From NCBI RefSeq assembly GCF_014638275.1, contig NZ_BMFJ01000001.1, positions 980,338 to 1,044,337 of the forward strand: a stretch of 64,000 nucleotides of DNA, written 5' to 3'. Position numbers and translations under genes: made by a program. Source of the stretch: Primorskyibacter flagellatus (lineage in GTDB: Bacteria; Pseudomonadota; Alphaproteobacteria; Rhodobacterales; Rhodobacteraceae). Below are positions 1-8,692 of the stretch, piece by piece. The notes under the pieces were generated by a model that saw nothing but the letters and a program-made list of their open reading frames with translations, had not been told where the DNA came from and searched no databases. Numbering within the stretch: position 1 is the first letter of the stretch; every line of letters begins with the position of its first letter.

Positions 1-669
1 GGATGGCGATCCGCTGACCTATGACGGAGTGCCGACGGCAGATCACGGAACGGTCACGGTGAACCCTGACGGGACCATCACCTACACGCCGGACCCGGAC
101 TACAACGGCCCGGATACCATCACCTATGTCGTGAAGGACCCGAGCGGACTGACCGACACGGGCACCATCACGGTCAACGTCACCCCGGTGAACGACGCTC
201 CGGATGCGGTGGACGATGCCTCGGGCACCGACCAGGGCACTCCGGTGACCATCGACGTGCTCGGCAACGACACGGACGTGGACGGCGACACGCTGACGAT
301 CCAGTCGGTCGGGACTCCGGCCAACGGCACCGCTCAGATCGTGGCGGGCAAGATCGTCTACACCCCGGCGGCGGGCTTCGTGGGGACGGATACGTTCACC
401 TACACGATCTCCGACGGCAATGGCGGGACCGACACGGCGACCGTCACGGTCACGGTGGACAACGTCAACGACGCGCCGGTGGCGGTCGACGACACGGTCA
501 CCACGCCCGAGGACCAGCCGGTCACCTTCGATCCGCTGGCCAACGACACCGATCCGGATGGCGATCCGCTGACCTATGACGGAGTGCCGACGGCAGATCA
601 CGGAACGGTCACGGTGAACCCTGACGGGACCATCACCTACACGCCGGACCCGGACTACAACGGCCCGGA
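1..669 (+). repeat. 555-bp intragenic direct repeat in the adhesin gene
   Basis: Bases 1-114 are identical to 556-669 by direct reading; the first mismatch is T115 versus C670. The 555-bp period equals 185 codons, that is, two Ig-fold domains (one of each subtype). Synonymous identity over 114 bp points to recent duplication or gene conversion rather than protein-level selection alone. The left copy is cut by the window edge, so the full identical tract may be longer. Confidence 0.9.
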
Positions 670-3175
670 CACCATCACCTATACGGTGAAGGACCCCTCC
701 GGCCTGACGGATACCGGCACCATCACGGTGACTGTGACTCCGGTGAACGATGCGCCGGTGGCGGTCGATGACGCCGATACGACGGACGAAAACACCGCCG
801 TCACCATCGACGTGCTCGGTAACGACACGGACGTGGATGGCGACACGCTGACCATCCAGTCGGTCGGGACCCCGGCCAACGGGACCGCGGCCATCGTGGC
901 GGGCATGATCGTCTACACGCCGAACACCGGTTTCGCCGGGACGGATACCTTCGAGTACACGATCACCGACGGCAATGGTGGCACCGATACCGCGACGATT
1001 ACCGTTACGGTCAAGGACACCATCCAGCCGGACGGCATCGTCGAAGGCACCGACGGCGACGACGTGATCGACGACGACTACACCGGGGACCCGGAAGGGG
1101 ACATGGTGGACAACGACGACGCGCTCGATCCGACCTCCGGCGACGATGACATCATCGAAGCCTATTCGGGTGACGACACGGTCATCGCGGGCTCCGGCGA
1201 CGACACTGTCTACGGCGGCGACGGGGATGACTCGATCCACGGCAACTCCGGCGACGACGTGATCTACGGCGAAGACGGTAACGACACCATCTTCGGCGAC
1301 GAAGGCGACGACACCATCGATGCGGGCAAGGACGGTCGTCCGGACAAGGCCGCGGCGATCCCGGGGGTCAGCGACGACACCAACCCGAACGATGATCGCG
1401 ATCTGGTCTACGGCGGGCTTGGCAACGACAGCATCATGACCGGCGACGACGCCGACACGATCTATGGCGGTGCCGGCAACGACACGATCAAACCGGGTAT
1501 CGACGACGACGAGGTCTACGGCGGTTCCGGCGACGACCTGATCGACGACATCCAGGGGTCGGACCTGATCTACGGTGGTGACGGCAACGACACCATCCTG
1601 GCCGGGATCGACACGTTCTCAGACTACGAGGGCGACGATCCGAACCTGCCGAACCCGCTCTACCCGGGCGCGCTGAGCGATCCGGACAAGACGGATGGCA
1701 AGGACACCGTCTATGGTGGCAAGGGCAACGACTCCATCATGACCGGCGACGATGCGGACAACATCTACGGCGGGTCGGGTGACGACACCATCCATGCCGG
1801 CATCGACGACGATTACGTCGAAGGCGGCAAGGGCAAGGACTCGATCATCGGTGGTCACGGGTCGGACACGATCTACGGCAACTCCGGCGACGACTGGATC
1901 AATGCGGGCGACAGCTCCCTCCTCTGGGGGCAGGAACCCGATGCGACCGATCCGGTGCCGAACAACGGCAAGGACCTTGTCTACGGCGGGGAAGGCAACG
2001 ACACCATCTTCGGCCAGGACGACGACGACTCCCTCTACGGTGGAACCGGCAACGACTCCATCGACGGCGGGATCGACGACGACTTCATCTCGGGCGGCCA
2101 GGGCGACGATACGCTCCTCGGCGGTCAGGGTGACGACACGATCGAGGGCAACACCGGCAACGACCTGATGTACGGCGGCTCCGGCGACGACTCGATCGAA
2201 GGTGGCCAGGATACCGACACGATCTACGGTGACTCCGGCAACGACACGCTGCGCGGCAACCAGGGCGACGACGTGCTCTACGGCGGGTCGGGCGACGACT
2301 CCATCGACGGCGGTGCCGGCAACGACACCATCACCGGCGGTGACGGCGTGGACAACATGTTCGGTGCCAATGACCGGGACGTGTTCCTGGGATCGGGTGT
2401 CGGCGACTTCGTGGACGGCGGTTCGGGCGGGGACGACTACGACATCCTCGACCTGACCGGGTCGGCGCCTGCCGGCGGCTACATCAAGGTCAAGTACGAC
2501 GCCAACCCGGAAAACGGGACGGTCGAGTACTACGACGACAAGTCGATGCTGCTCGGCACCTCGCGGTTCGAGGAAATCGAGAAGGTCATCCCGTGCTTCA
2601 CGCCGGGTACCCTGATCGCCACCCCGCGCGGAGAGGTTCCGGTCGAGACCCTGAAGGAAGGCGACCGCATCATCACCCGCGACAACGGCATCCAGGAGAT
2701 CCGCTGGCTCGGCATGACGAACCTCATGGGCCGCGAGGCGCTCCAGAAAGAGCACCTGAAGCCGGTTCTGATCCAGAAGGGCTCGCTCGGCTACGGGCTG
2801 CCCGAACGGGACATGCTGGTGTCGCCGAACCACCGCGTTCTGGTGAACAACGACAAGACGGCGCTCTACTTCGAGGAGCGTGAGGTTCTTGTCGCCGCGA
2901 AGCACCTGACGGGGCTGGCGGGTGTGAACCGGGTCGACACGATGAAGACCACCTACGTCCACTTCATGTTCGACCAGCACGAAGTGGTGCTGTCGGACGG
3001 GTCCTGGACGGAGAGCTTCCAGCCGGGTCACCAGACGCTCGACGGGCTTGGCAACGCACAGCGCCAGGAAATCCTGGAGCTGTTCCCGGAACTGGCCTCC
3101 GAGAAGGGCCGCGAGGACTATCACGCGGCACGCCGGACCCTGAAGAAGCACGAAGCACAGCTTCTCACCAAGTAA
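2..3175 (+). CDS. Cadherin-like/RTX exoprotein with C-terminal Hint domain (5' end outside window)
   Basis: The frame is open to the left edge, so the N-terminus lies outside the window; the in-frame GTG at 29 is not a credible start. In order, the visible protein has parts of four ~92-residue Ig-fold (cadherin/VCBS-like) domains in two alternating subtypes up to ~1,020, with NDTD/DGD calcium-type motifs and VNDAP linkers. An Asp-rich linker follows, then ~1.2 kb of RTX nonapeptides (YGGSGDDSI type; ~1,170-2,400). Last is a Hint_2 domain starting at Cys codon 2594-2596 (CFTPGTLIAT) and reaching an FDQHEVVLSDG-like block near 3,000. RTX repeats bind calcium and mark type I secretion substrates, and Hint domains can self-cleave at the leading Cys. 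No type I secretion genes are visible here. The likely role is a secreted or surface adhesin-like protein; the ligand is unknown. Confidence 0.9.
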   Translation, partial: DGDPLTYDGVPTADHGTVTVNPDGTITYTPDPDYNGPDTITYVVKDPSGLTDTGTITVNVTPVNDAPDAVDDASGTDQGTPVTIDVLGNDTDVDGDTLTIQSVGTPANGTAQIVAGKIVYTPAAGFVGTDTFTYTISDGNGGTDTATVTVTVDNVNDAPVAVDDTVTTPEDQPVTFDPLANDTDPDGDPLTYDGVPTADHGTVTVNPDGTITYTPDPDYNGPDTITYTVKDPSGLTDTGTITVTVTPVNDAPVAVDDADTTDENTAVTIDVLGNDTDVDGDTLTIQSVGTPANGTAAIVAGMIVYTPNTGFAGTDTFEYTITDGNGGTDTATITVTVKDTIQPDGIVEGTDGDDVIDDDYTGDPEGDMVDNDDALDPTSGDDDIIEAYSGDDTVIAGSGDDTVYGGDGDDSIHGNSGDDVIYGEDGNDTIFGDEGDDTIDAGKDGRPDKAAAIPGVSDDTNPNDDRDLVYGGLGNDSIMTGDDADTIYGGAGNDTIKPGIDDDEVYGGSGDDLIDDIQGSDLIYGGDGNDTILAGIDTFSDYEGDDPNLPNPLYPGALSDPDKTDGKDTVYGGKGNDSIMTGDDADNIYGGSGDDTIHAGIDDDYVEGGKGKDSIIGGHGSDTIYGNSGDDWINAGDSSLLWGQEPDATDPVPNNGKDLVYGGEGNDTIFGQDDDDSLYGGTGNDSIDGGIDDDFISGGQGDDTLLGGQGDDTIEGNTGNDLMYGGSGDDSIEGGQDTDTIYGDSGNDTLRGNQGDDVLYGGSGDDSIDGGAGNDTITGGDGVDNMFGANDRDVFLGSGVGDFVDGGSGGDDYDILDLTGSAPAGGYIKVKYDANPENGTVEYYDDKSMLLGTSRFEEIEKVIPCFTPGTLIATPRGEVPVETLKEGDRIITRDNGIQEIRWLGMTNLMGREALQKEHLKPVLIQKGSLGYGLPERDMLVSPNHRVLVNNDKTALYFEEREVLVAAKHLTGLAGVNRVDTMKTTYVHFMFDQHEVVLSDGSWTESFQPGHQTLDGLGNAQRQEILELFPELASEKGREDYHAARRTLKKHEAQLLTK

Positions 3176-3182
3176 TGCAGCG

Positions 3183-3210
3183 CGCGCCGGACCCTTCGGG
3201 GCCCGGCGCG
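3183..3210 (+). terminator. Hairpin after the adhesin gene
   Basis: CGCGCCGG (3183-3190) pairs with CCGGCGCG (3203-3210), and inside it CCC-TTCG-GGG forms a tetraloop stem. It begins eight bases after the stop codon. There is no U-tract, so this may be a terminator helped by Rho or a 3' stabilising hairpin. Confidence 0.55.
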
Positions 3211-3375
3211 ATCCCGATCAGGCGGGGGCGCTGGTCGTGACCAGGGCGCGGGCTGCCCTGTCGTATCCTTTGCGGGTGCGAGGGTGGGCCGCGTCCGTCA
3301 TTTCAACGGTCCCGGCAATTCGGGCGGTCGTTTTCAGACCGTCTGCCGGGACCGGATTTTCCGAAGGGGGCCGAC

Positions 3376-3471
3376 ATGGACTACGTCATCGGGGTTCTGA
3401 GCTGGGTATTCTACGTCTCGGCCGGCGTTGCCTGCATGAGCGTCGCGCAGATCGGTATCGCCCCGTTCTGA
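3376..3471 (+). CDS. Possible 31-residue single-pass membrane peptide
   Basis: A short frame encodes MDYVIGVLSWVFYVSAGVAC followed by MSVAQIGIAPF and a TGA stop. It has a strong purine Shine-Dalgarno-like run (AAGGGGG, 3364-3370) five bases before ATG 3376. Residues 4-22 are hydrophobic enough for one membrane span. It sits alone in the 373-base gap between the adhesin gene and the RidA gene, so it is not a shadow of another gene. I do not recognise a family. Size alone makes it uncertain; the ribosome-binding site and composition are the only support. Confidence 0.35.
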   Translation: MDYVIGVLSWVFYVSAGVACMSVAQIGIAPF

Positions 3472-3548
3472 GTATCTGCCCGGTTTCCCGGTGCCGTTTT
3501 GACTGTCATCCAGCGGCACGCTAGGCTGACGCGGACGCGGAGGTGCGG

Positions 3549-3941
3549 ATGCGCAAGACGGCGATCATTCCCGAAGGGATGCAGGAGGTCTATGACGGCT
3601 GGCAGATGTCGCCGGCGGTCGAGGTCGGAGGTCTGCTGTTCTTCACCGGATTCACGGGTGTCGGTCGGGATGGCGCGACCCCGGACGATCCCGAGGCTCA
3701 GTTCCGCAACATCTTCGACCGCATTCTCGCCGTGCTCGACGCCGCCGGGCTGGATTTCGGAGCGGTGGTCGAAATGACAAGCTATCACATCGGGTTGCAG
3801 GATCATCTGGAGGTGTTCCGGAAGGTGCGGGCGGATTACGTGCAGGAGCCGTTCCCGGCCTGGACAGCGATCGAGGTCGCCGGATTCTTCCGCCCCGGCC
3901 CGGTCTGCGAGATCCGGGTGATCGCGGCGCGGCCGGACTGA
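3549..3941 (+). CDS. RidA/YjgF-family protein lacking the usual catalytic arginine
   Basis: A 130-residue protein of the Rid family, the normal length for the trimeric fold that in RidA hydrolyses reactive enamine/imine intermediates. I chose ATG 3549 because GGAGG (3539-3543) lies five bases upstream; a GTG at 3543 overlaps that site. Family blocks visible are FFTGFTGVGRDG, AQFRNIFDRILAVLDAAG and a C-terminal VCEIRVIAARPD. In E. coli RidA the segment VEVARLP carries the essential Arg105; the aligned segment here is IEVAGFF, so Gly replaces Arg. This resembles Rid subgroups without classical imine deaminase activity. It is followed after 10 bases by the DksA/TraR gene, probably in one transcript. 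Confidence 0.85.
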   Translation: MRKTAIIPEGMQEVYDGWQMSPAVEVGGLLFFTGFTGVGRDGATPDDPEAQFRNIFDRILAVLDAAGLDFGAVVEMTSYHIGLQDHLEVFRKVRADYVQEPFPAWTAIEVAGFFRPGPVCEIRVIAARPD

Positions 3942-3951
3942 GGAGGCGGAG

Positions 3952-4221
3952 ATGGCCGGAGGCTGGGCGAAGGATGGTGCGGTAAGCGAACAGATCGAGG
4001 CCTCGGTTTCGGACGAGCTGAAGCGCATGCAGGCGCGGCGCGGTCCGGTTGGCGAGAGCCTGGAGTTCTGTGCCGAATGCGAAGAGGAGATCCCGGAGAA
4101 ACGGCGGAAAGCGATCCCGGGCGTAAAGCTGTGCATCGATTGCCAGCAGGAACGGGACGCGCGGTTCGTCGCCAAGGGCGGGATCAACCGGCGCGGGTCG
4201 AAGGACAGCCAGTTGAAGTAG
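3952..4221 (+). CDS. DksA/TraR-type C4 zinc-finger protein
   Basis: An 89-residue protein with a short N-terminal helical part and a CxxC...CxxC zinc finger (FCAECEEEIPEKRR to KLCIDCQ, residues ~39-64) typical of the TraR/short DksA group. Such proteins bind the RNA polymerase secondary channel and change promoter output; the full DksA coiled coil is missing, so this is a TraR-like short form. GGAGGCGGAG directly precedes ATG 3952. It follows the RidA gene by 10 bases. The specific regulatory target is not evident. Confidence 0.8.
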   Translation: MAGGWAKDGAVSEQIEASVSDELKRMQARRGPVGESLEFCAECEEEIPEKRRKAIPGVKLCIDCQQERDARFVAKGGINRRGSKDSQLK

Positions 4222-4268
4222 TCGCCCCTGCGGGCTGATGCCTCCGGCGGGGAGTGACGAGTGTCCTG

Positions 4269-4291
4269 GAAACGGTCCGGTGGACCGTTTC
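4269..4291. terminator. Perfect hairpin between convergent genes
   Basis: GAAACGGTCC (4269-4278), loop GGT, GGACCGTTTC (4282-4291): a ten-base-pair perfect stem between the rightward DksA/TraR gene and the leftward MocA-like gene. The position fits a two-way terminator. U-tracts are weak. Confidence 0.55.
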
Positions 4292-4329
4292 AGTGTGGAA
4301 CGGGCGGAGCCCAAATTAGCAATGTGAAG

Positions 4330-4911
4330 TCAGCGGGCGCGCCAGGCGGCCCAGTCCTCGGGCGTGTCCAGGTCTGTCGTGGCGTGCGTGCCGGGCAGGG
4401 CAGTGAGCTTCACGTGTTCGGACGGGAGCAGGGCGCGGGCGCCGGTATCACCGGTCAGCGCTTTCAGATCAGGGAAAAGGCGCGCAGGGAAAATGACCGG
4501 GTGGCCGGGGGTTCCGTCGGCATTGGTGGCGCGGTGGATGGCGTCCGGGGCCGATTGCCATGCGCTGGCGAGGGTTTGCAGATCGCCCGTGGTGATGTCG
4601 GGCATGTCGGCCGGCAGGATCATCAGGGCCGTTTCGCGATCCGTCAGCGCGGGGATGGCGGCACGGATCGAAGCGCCCATGCCCTCCTCCGCATCGGGGA
4701 CCAGCACGCGGGTCACGTCGAGGTCGCGGATGGCGCGGCTGCGGGGGTGGTCGGCCCGGGGCAGGGTGACGAGGACAACATCCGTTGCGGCCAGCGCGCG
4801 ACGGGCCATGGTGGCGAGAAGGGGCGCGCCCTCCACCTCCTCCATCAGCTTGTCGCCGCCGCGCATGCGCGACGACGATCCGGCGGCCAGGAGGAGGATG
4901 GCAAGACTCAT
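4330..4911 (-). CDS. MocA-like NTP transferase
   Basis: A 193-residue single-domain nucleotidyltransferase. The N-terminus has the LLAAGSSSRMRGGDK nucleotide-binding signature (residues 6-20). Further conserved pieces are PADMPDIT (~100) and GHPVIFPARLFPDL (~136), arranged as in MocA/MobA enzymes that cytidylylate or guanylylate molybdenum cofactor. The GHPV form is closer to MocA/CoxI-associated proteins than to MobA. It starts nine bases after the stop of the flavoprotein gene, so the two are likely cotranscribed, although a flavoprotein does not need molybdopterin. The substrate is therefore open. Confidence 0.75.
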   Translation of the reverse strand: MSLAILLLAAGSSSRMRGGDKLMEEVEGAPLLATMARRALAATDVVLVTLPRADHPRSRAIRDLDVTRVLVPDAEEGMGASIRAAIPALTDRETALMILPADMPDITTGDLQTLASAWQSAPDAIHRATNADGTPGHPVIFPARLFPDLKALTGDTGARALLPSEHVKLTALPGTHATTDLDTPEDWAAWRAR

Positions 4912-4920
4912 GCGGGCAGG

Positions 4921-7329
4921 TTAGCCCCGCATCCGCGCCCCGTCAGCATCGAAGAGCGGCGCGTCGATGCGGCGGGCCTTGCACATGACGCCGAGCACCT
5001 CGATCTCTGCCTCCATGCCGGGTGCGATCCGCTCCGTCGGGACGAAGGCGTGGGCCAGGGACTTACCGAGATGATGCGAGTAGCCACCGGAAGTGCAGTA
5101 GCCGACGACCTCGCCGTCCAGCCACAGCGGTTCGTAGCCCTTCACGTCGGCGAAATCGGTGTCGATTTCGAACATGCAGAGCTCGCGCTGCGGGCCTGTC
5201 GCGCGGGCCTTTTCCGCGGCGGCCCGACCGATGAAGTCGGCGTTCTTCTTCCAGGAAATGAAGCGGTCCAGTCCGGTTTCGGCAGGCGTGTAGTCGGGCG
5301 AAAACTCCCGCAGCCAGGATCCGAAGCGGCGGTCGAGGCGCAGGGACATCATCGCGCGCATGCCGAAGGGTTTCATGCCGTGCGGCTGACCCGCGGCCCA
5401 GAGCTGATCCCAGAGGGTACGGGTTTCCAGCGGGTCGCAGTAGATTTCGTAGCCGAGGTCGCCGGTGTAGCTGACGCGCTGGACGACAACCTCGAGCAGG
5501 CCGAGCGTCATGCGGCGCACGTCGAGGAACTTCATGTCCGAGACATCCTCGCGCGTGCAGGCCTGCAGCACCTCGCGCGCTTTCGGGCCGGCAATCTGGT
5601 GGCCGGTCCATTTGTCCGACATATTCGTGACTTGCACGCCGTCGCTCAGGTTCTGTGTGAACCATCTGAGGTGGTAGGCCTGTGCACCGTAGGAGGCGGT
5701 GAGGCGGAATTCCTCATCCCCGAGGTAGGAGATGGTGAAGTCGCCGATAATACGTCCCGAGGGGGCGAGCATTGGGGTCAGACTGATGCGGCCCTTCGCG
5801 GGGACGCGGCCCGCCATGATGCGGTCGAGCCATTCCCGCGCCCTGGGCCCGGTAACGGAATACTTGCCGAAGTTGTGGATTTCGTTGATGCCGACGCTTT
5901 CGCGGACGGCGCGGACCTCGCGGCCCGTGGCCTCGAACGCGTTGGATCGGCGGAATGTCGGGGTTTCGTAGCGAGGTTCGTCGGCTTCCGCGAAGTAGTT
6001 CACGACCTCGAGCCCGTACTGGTGACCCCAGACCGCGCCCATACCGTCGAACACGTCATACATCGGCGTGCGACGGAGCGGCCGGGCGGCGGGCTTTTCC
6101 TCGTTCGGATAGGGGACGGAGAAGCGGGTGGTGTAGTTCTCGACCACCTTGGGGAGGGTGTAGCCCTTCTGGATCCAATGGCCGTAACGCGCGATGTCGA
6201 AGGCAGAGGTGTCGCGTTCGCATTCGCCCTGCGTCATCCACTGCGCCAGCATCAGGCCGACGCCACCGCCCTGGCTGAAGCCCGCCATGACGCCGCAGGC
6301 GGACCAGTAGTTGCGCAGGCCCGGGACCGGACCGACAAGCGGGTTGCCGTCGGGCGCGAAGGTGAAGGGGCCGTGGATCACGCGTTTCACGCCCGCGGTG
6401 GCGAGCACGGGGAAGCGTTTCCAGCTGTATTCGATGGAATCGGAGATCTTGTCGAGATCGTCGGGCAGCAGTTCGGAACCAAAGCTCCAGGGCGTGCCGT
6501 CCACGGCCCAGGCGCGGGGCTTTTTCTCGTAATACCCGATGCAGAGACCACGGCCTTCCTGACGCAGGTAGGATTCCCCAGAGGGATCGACGACGTGCGG
6601 GTGTTCGGTATCGCGCTCGTAAATCTCGGGAATGTCGTCGGTGACGAGGTAGTGATGCTCCATCGGGTGAAGGGGGACGTAATGGCCCGCCATCGCCGCG
6701 ACCTCGCGGGCCCAGAGACCGCCTGCGTTGACGACGTGTTCGGCGTGGATCGTGCCCTTCTCCGTCACCACGTCCCAGGTGCCGTCGGGGCGCGGGTTGG
6801 TTTCCAGGACGCGGGTGTGGGTGACGATCTCCGCCCCCGCGATGCGTGCGGCGCGGGCATAGGCGTGCGTGGTGCCGGAAGGGTCGAGGTGGCCGTCGAG
6901 CGGATCGTAGAGCGCGCCGACAATGCCTTCGACATTGGTGATCGGCGCGAGCTGCTTGATCTCGTCCGGTGTCATGATGTGGGTGTCGAGCCCCATGTGC
7001 CGGTGCTTCGCCCGTTCGGCCAGCAGGTAGTCGAAACGGTCCTGGGTCGTCGCCAGCGTGAAGCCGCCGGAGTGGTGCAGCCCGCAGGACAGGCCGGTGA
7101 TCTCTTCAAGTTCCTTGTACAGCTTGATCGTGTAACCCTGCAGCGCCGCCATGTTGGTGTCGCCGTTGATCGTGTGAAATCCGCCCGCCGCGTGCCAGGT
7201 CGACCCGGCAGTAAGCTCCGACCGCTCCAGCAACATCACGTCGCTCCACCCCAGCTTGGTCAGGTGGTAAAGCACGGAGCAGCCGACGACGCCGCCTCCG
7301 ATCACGACAACGCGGGTAGTGGTCTTCAT
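4921..7329 (-). CDS. Dimethylglycine dehydrogenase-like flavoprotein (DAO + GcvT domains)
   Basis: An 802-residue protein. Residues 1-~375 form a DAO-type FAD domain opening with VVVIGGGVVGCSVLYHL (dinucleotide fold). The block TAGSTWHAAGG near residue 45 contains the histidine that carries covalent FAD in dimethylglycine dehydrogenase. Residues ~440-790 match the GcvT/aminomethyltransferase folate domains (GPRAREWLDRIMAG; GDLGYEIYC), ending with GYCTSGGYSHHLGKSLAHAF. Family enzymes oxidatively remove N-methyl groups from dimethylglycine or sarcosine, passing one carbon to tetrahydrofolate. Length matches that family. The exact N-methyl substrate cannot be read from sequence. Leads the operon with the MocA-like gene. 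Confidence 0.85.
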   Translation of the reverse strand: MKTTTRVVVIGGGVVGCSVLYHLTKLGWSDVMLLERSELTAGSTWHAAGGFHTINGDTNMAALQGYTIKLYKELEEITGLSCGLHHSGGFTLATTQDRFDYLLAERAKHRHMGLDTHIMTPDEIKQLAPITNVEGIVGALYDPLDGHLDPSGTTHAYARAARIAGAEIVTHTRVLETNPRPDGTWDVVTEKGTIHAEHVVNAGGLWAREVAAMAGHYVPLHPMEHHYLVTDDIPEIYERDTEHPHVVDPSGESYLRQEGRGLCIGYYEKKPRAWAVDGTPWSFGSELLPDDLDKISDSIEYSWKRFPVLATAGVKRVIHGPFTFAPDGNPLVGPVPGLRNYWSACGVMAGFSQGGGVGLMLAQWMTQGECERDTSAFDIARYGHWIQKGYTLPKVVENYTTRFSVPYPNEEKPAARPLRRTPMYDVFDGMGAVWGHQYGLEVVNYFAEADEPRYETPTFRRSNAFEATGREVRAVRESVGINEIHNFGKYSVTGPRAREWLDRIMAGRVPAKGRISLTPMLAPSGRIIGDFTISYLGDEEFRLTASYGAQAYHLRWFTQNLSDGVQVTNMSDKWTGHQIAGPKAREVLQACTREDVSDMKFLDVRRMTLGLLEVVVQRVSYTGDLGYEIYCDPLETRTLWDQLWAAGQPHGMKPFGMRAMMSLRLDRRFGSWLREFSPDYTPAETGLDRFISWKKNADFIGRAAAEKARATGPQRELCMFEIDTDFADVKGYEPLWLDGEVVGYCTSGGYSHHLGKSLAHAFVPTERIAPGMEAEIEVLGVMCKARRIDAPLFDADGARMRG

Positions 7330-7498
7330 GGAATCCTCCGGAGGGTTACGGGCCCACCCTCTTTGTGGCGCGGAGGGGCGGCAAGTAGGTTTGCGACAGA
7401 TGCTGTCGTTTCCGGGCCGGCGGGGCGGTTATTTGCGCGCCTCTTGGAACCCTGCGCGCGCCTGTGCCATTGTCCGGGTGACAGACGAAAGGCCCCGA

Positions 7499-8692
7499 AT
7501 GCTTCCGACCCTTCTGAGACGCGTGCATGAATTCTCGCGTCGCCTGATCGTACGGGTGCTGCTGATCGCGCTCTGTTCGGTGCTGGCGATCGTGGTGGCC
7601 AAACTTCTGGGCGGGCTGATCCCGTTCGGGCTCAAGGACCGGATCGGGGCGGATGCGGTGGACCACATCCTGTCGATCATCGCCAATTCCATGCTGACCG
7701 TGACGACCTTCTCGCTGACCGTGATGGTGGCGTCGCATCAGAACGTATCGTCGCTCTGGACGCCGCGGGCGCATCAGATCCTGTTGCAGGACACGACCAC
7801 GCACACGGTACTGGCGACCTTCGTCGGCGCCTACCTTTACGCCGTCATCACGATCATCCTGCGCGAGACGGAGGTGTTCAAGGGCGAGGAACTGGTCGTC
7901 CTGTTCTTCGTCACACTGATGGTTGTGGTGCTGATCGTCGTCGCGATCATCCGCTGGATTTCGCATCTGGAACTGCTCGGATCGCTGATCGAAACCTCCG
8001 GGCGCATCGAGAGAAAGGCGCAGGAGGCCTATGACATGCGCTGTGCCTATCCGGCGCTCGGCGGTCATGTCCTGGGACCTGAGGTGCCGGACGGTGCCGA
8101 AGAGGTCGTCTCGGAGACGACAGGCTACGTGCAACAGATCTATCAGGACCGCCTGCAGGAGGCGGCGGAGGAGGCGGGGGGGCAGATCCACCTGGCGCGT
8201 CCGGTCGGGGCTTTCGTCTATCGCGGCGAGGTGCTGGGCTGGGTGACGGGCGAAGGGGGTGCCGAGGCGCTGCGACGGCATGTCTCCGTCGGTTCCCTGC
8301 GCAACTACGTGCAGGATCCGGGGTTTGGCCTGCTGAACCTGACGGAGATCGCGCAGCGCGCCCTGTCGCCGGGGATCAACGATCCGGGGACCGGCGTGGA
8401 CATGACCGGGCGGATCGCGCGGATCCTGCTGTCCGGCGCTGTGGAGCAGGACGCAAAGGTCGTACATGACCGGCTGTACCTGCCCATGCTGGACCGCCGC
8501 GCGCTGGTTCAAGACAGTTTCGGCGCCATCCTGCGAAGCGGCGCTGACCACCCGGAGATCGTCGGTGCCGTGGCGGCCGCGCTCACCGCACTGGGACGGC
8601 ACGAGGATCCGGAAATCGCCGGCGCGGCGGAGGACCTTGTTGGCCGGATCGGCTCCGGTCCGGCTGGCGAAACGCTGGAACAGTCGGTCTAG
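7499..8692 (+). CDS. DUF2254 integral membrane protein
   Basis: A 397-residue protein from ATG 7499 (preceded by GAAAGG). An N-terminal region has about four membrane spans (near residues 18-40, 57-78, 97-117 and 127-147), followed by a cytoplasmic domain with GFLGLNLTEIAQRALSPG-like DUF2254 features (read here as DPGFGLLNLTEIAQRAL and SPGINDPGTGVD). The family is widespread and uncharacterised. An upstream in-frame extension to 7319 lacks a ribosome-binding site and overlaps the divergent flavoprotein start, so I did not use it. Its stop shares the bases CTAG with the stop of the convergent hydrolase-OsmC gene. Confidence 0.85.
   Translation: MLPTLLRRVHEFSRRLIVRVLLIALCSVLAIVVAKLLGGLIPFGLKDRIGADAVDHILSIIANSMLTVTTFSLTVMVASHQNVSSLWTPRAHQILLQDTTTHTVLATFVGAYLYAVITIILRETEVFKGEELVVLFFVTLMVVVLIVVAIIRWISHLELLGSLIETSGRIERKAQEAYDMRCAYPALGGHVLGPEVPDGAEEVVSETTGYVQQIYQDRLQEAAEEAGGQIHLARPVGAFVYRGEVLGWVTGEGGAEALRRHVSVGSLRNYVQDPGFGLLNLTEIAQRALSPGINDPGTGVDMTGRIARILLSGAVEQDAKVVHDRLYLPMLDRRALVQDSFGAILRSGADHPEIVGAVAAALTALGRHEDPEIAGAAEDLVGRIGSGPAGETLEQSV

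Noticed and set aside
1170..2400. Regular repeats considered as a CRISPR-like array
   Set aside because: The repeats are in-frame RTX nonapeptide codons without constant spacers, inside one coding sequence.
1619..3151. Long reverse-strand open frame (510 codons) opposite the RTX repeats
   Set aside because: It is produced by the regular GGxGxDxxx codon pattern; the protein is a Val/Ala/Asp-poor-complexity string with no family pattern and no ribosome-binding site.
4261..7530. 1089-codon forward frame opposite the flavoprotein
   Set aside because: Antisense shadow of a well-conserved gene in a GC-rich genome; no recognisable domain.
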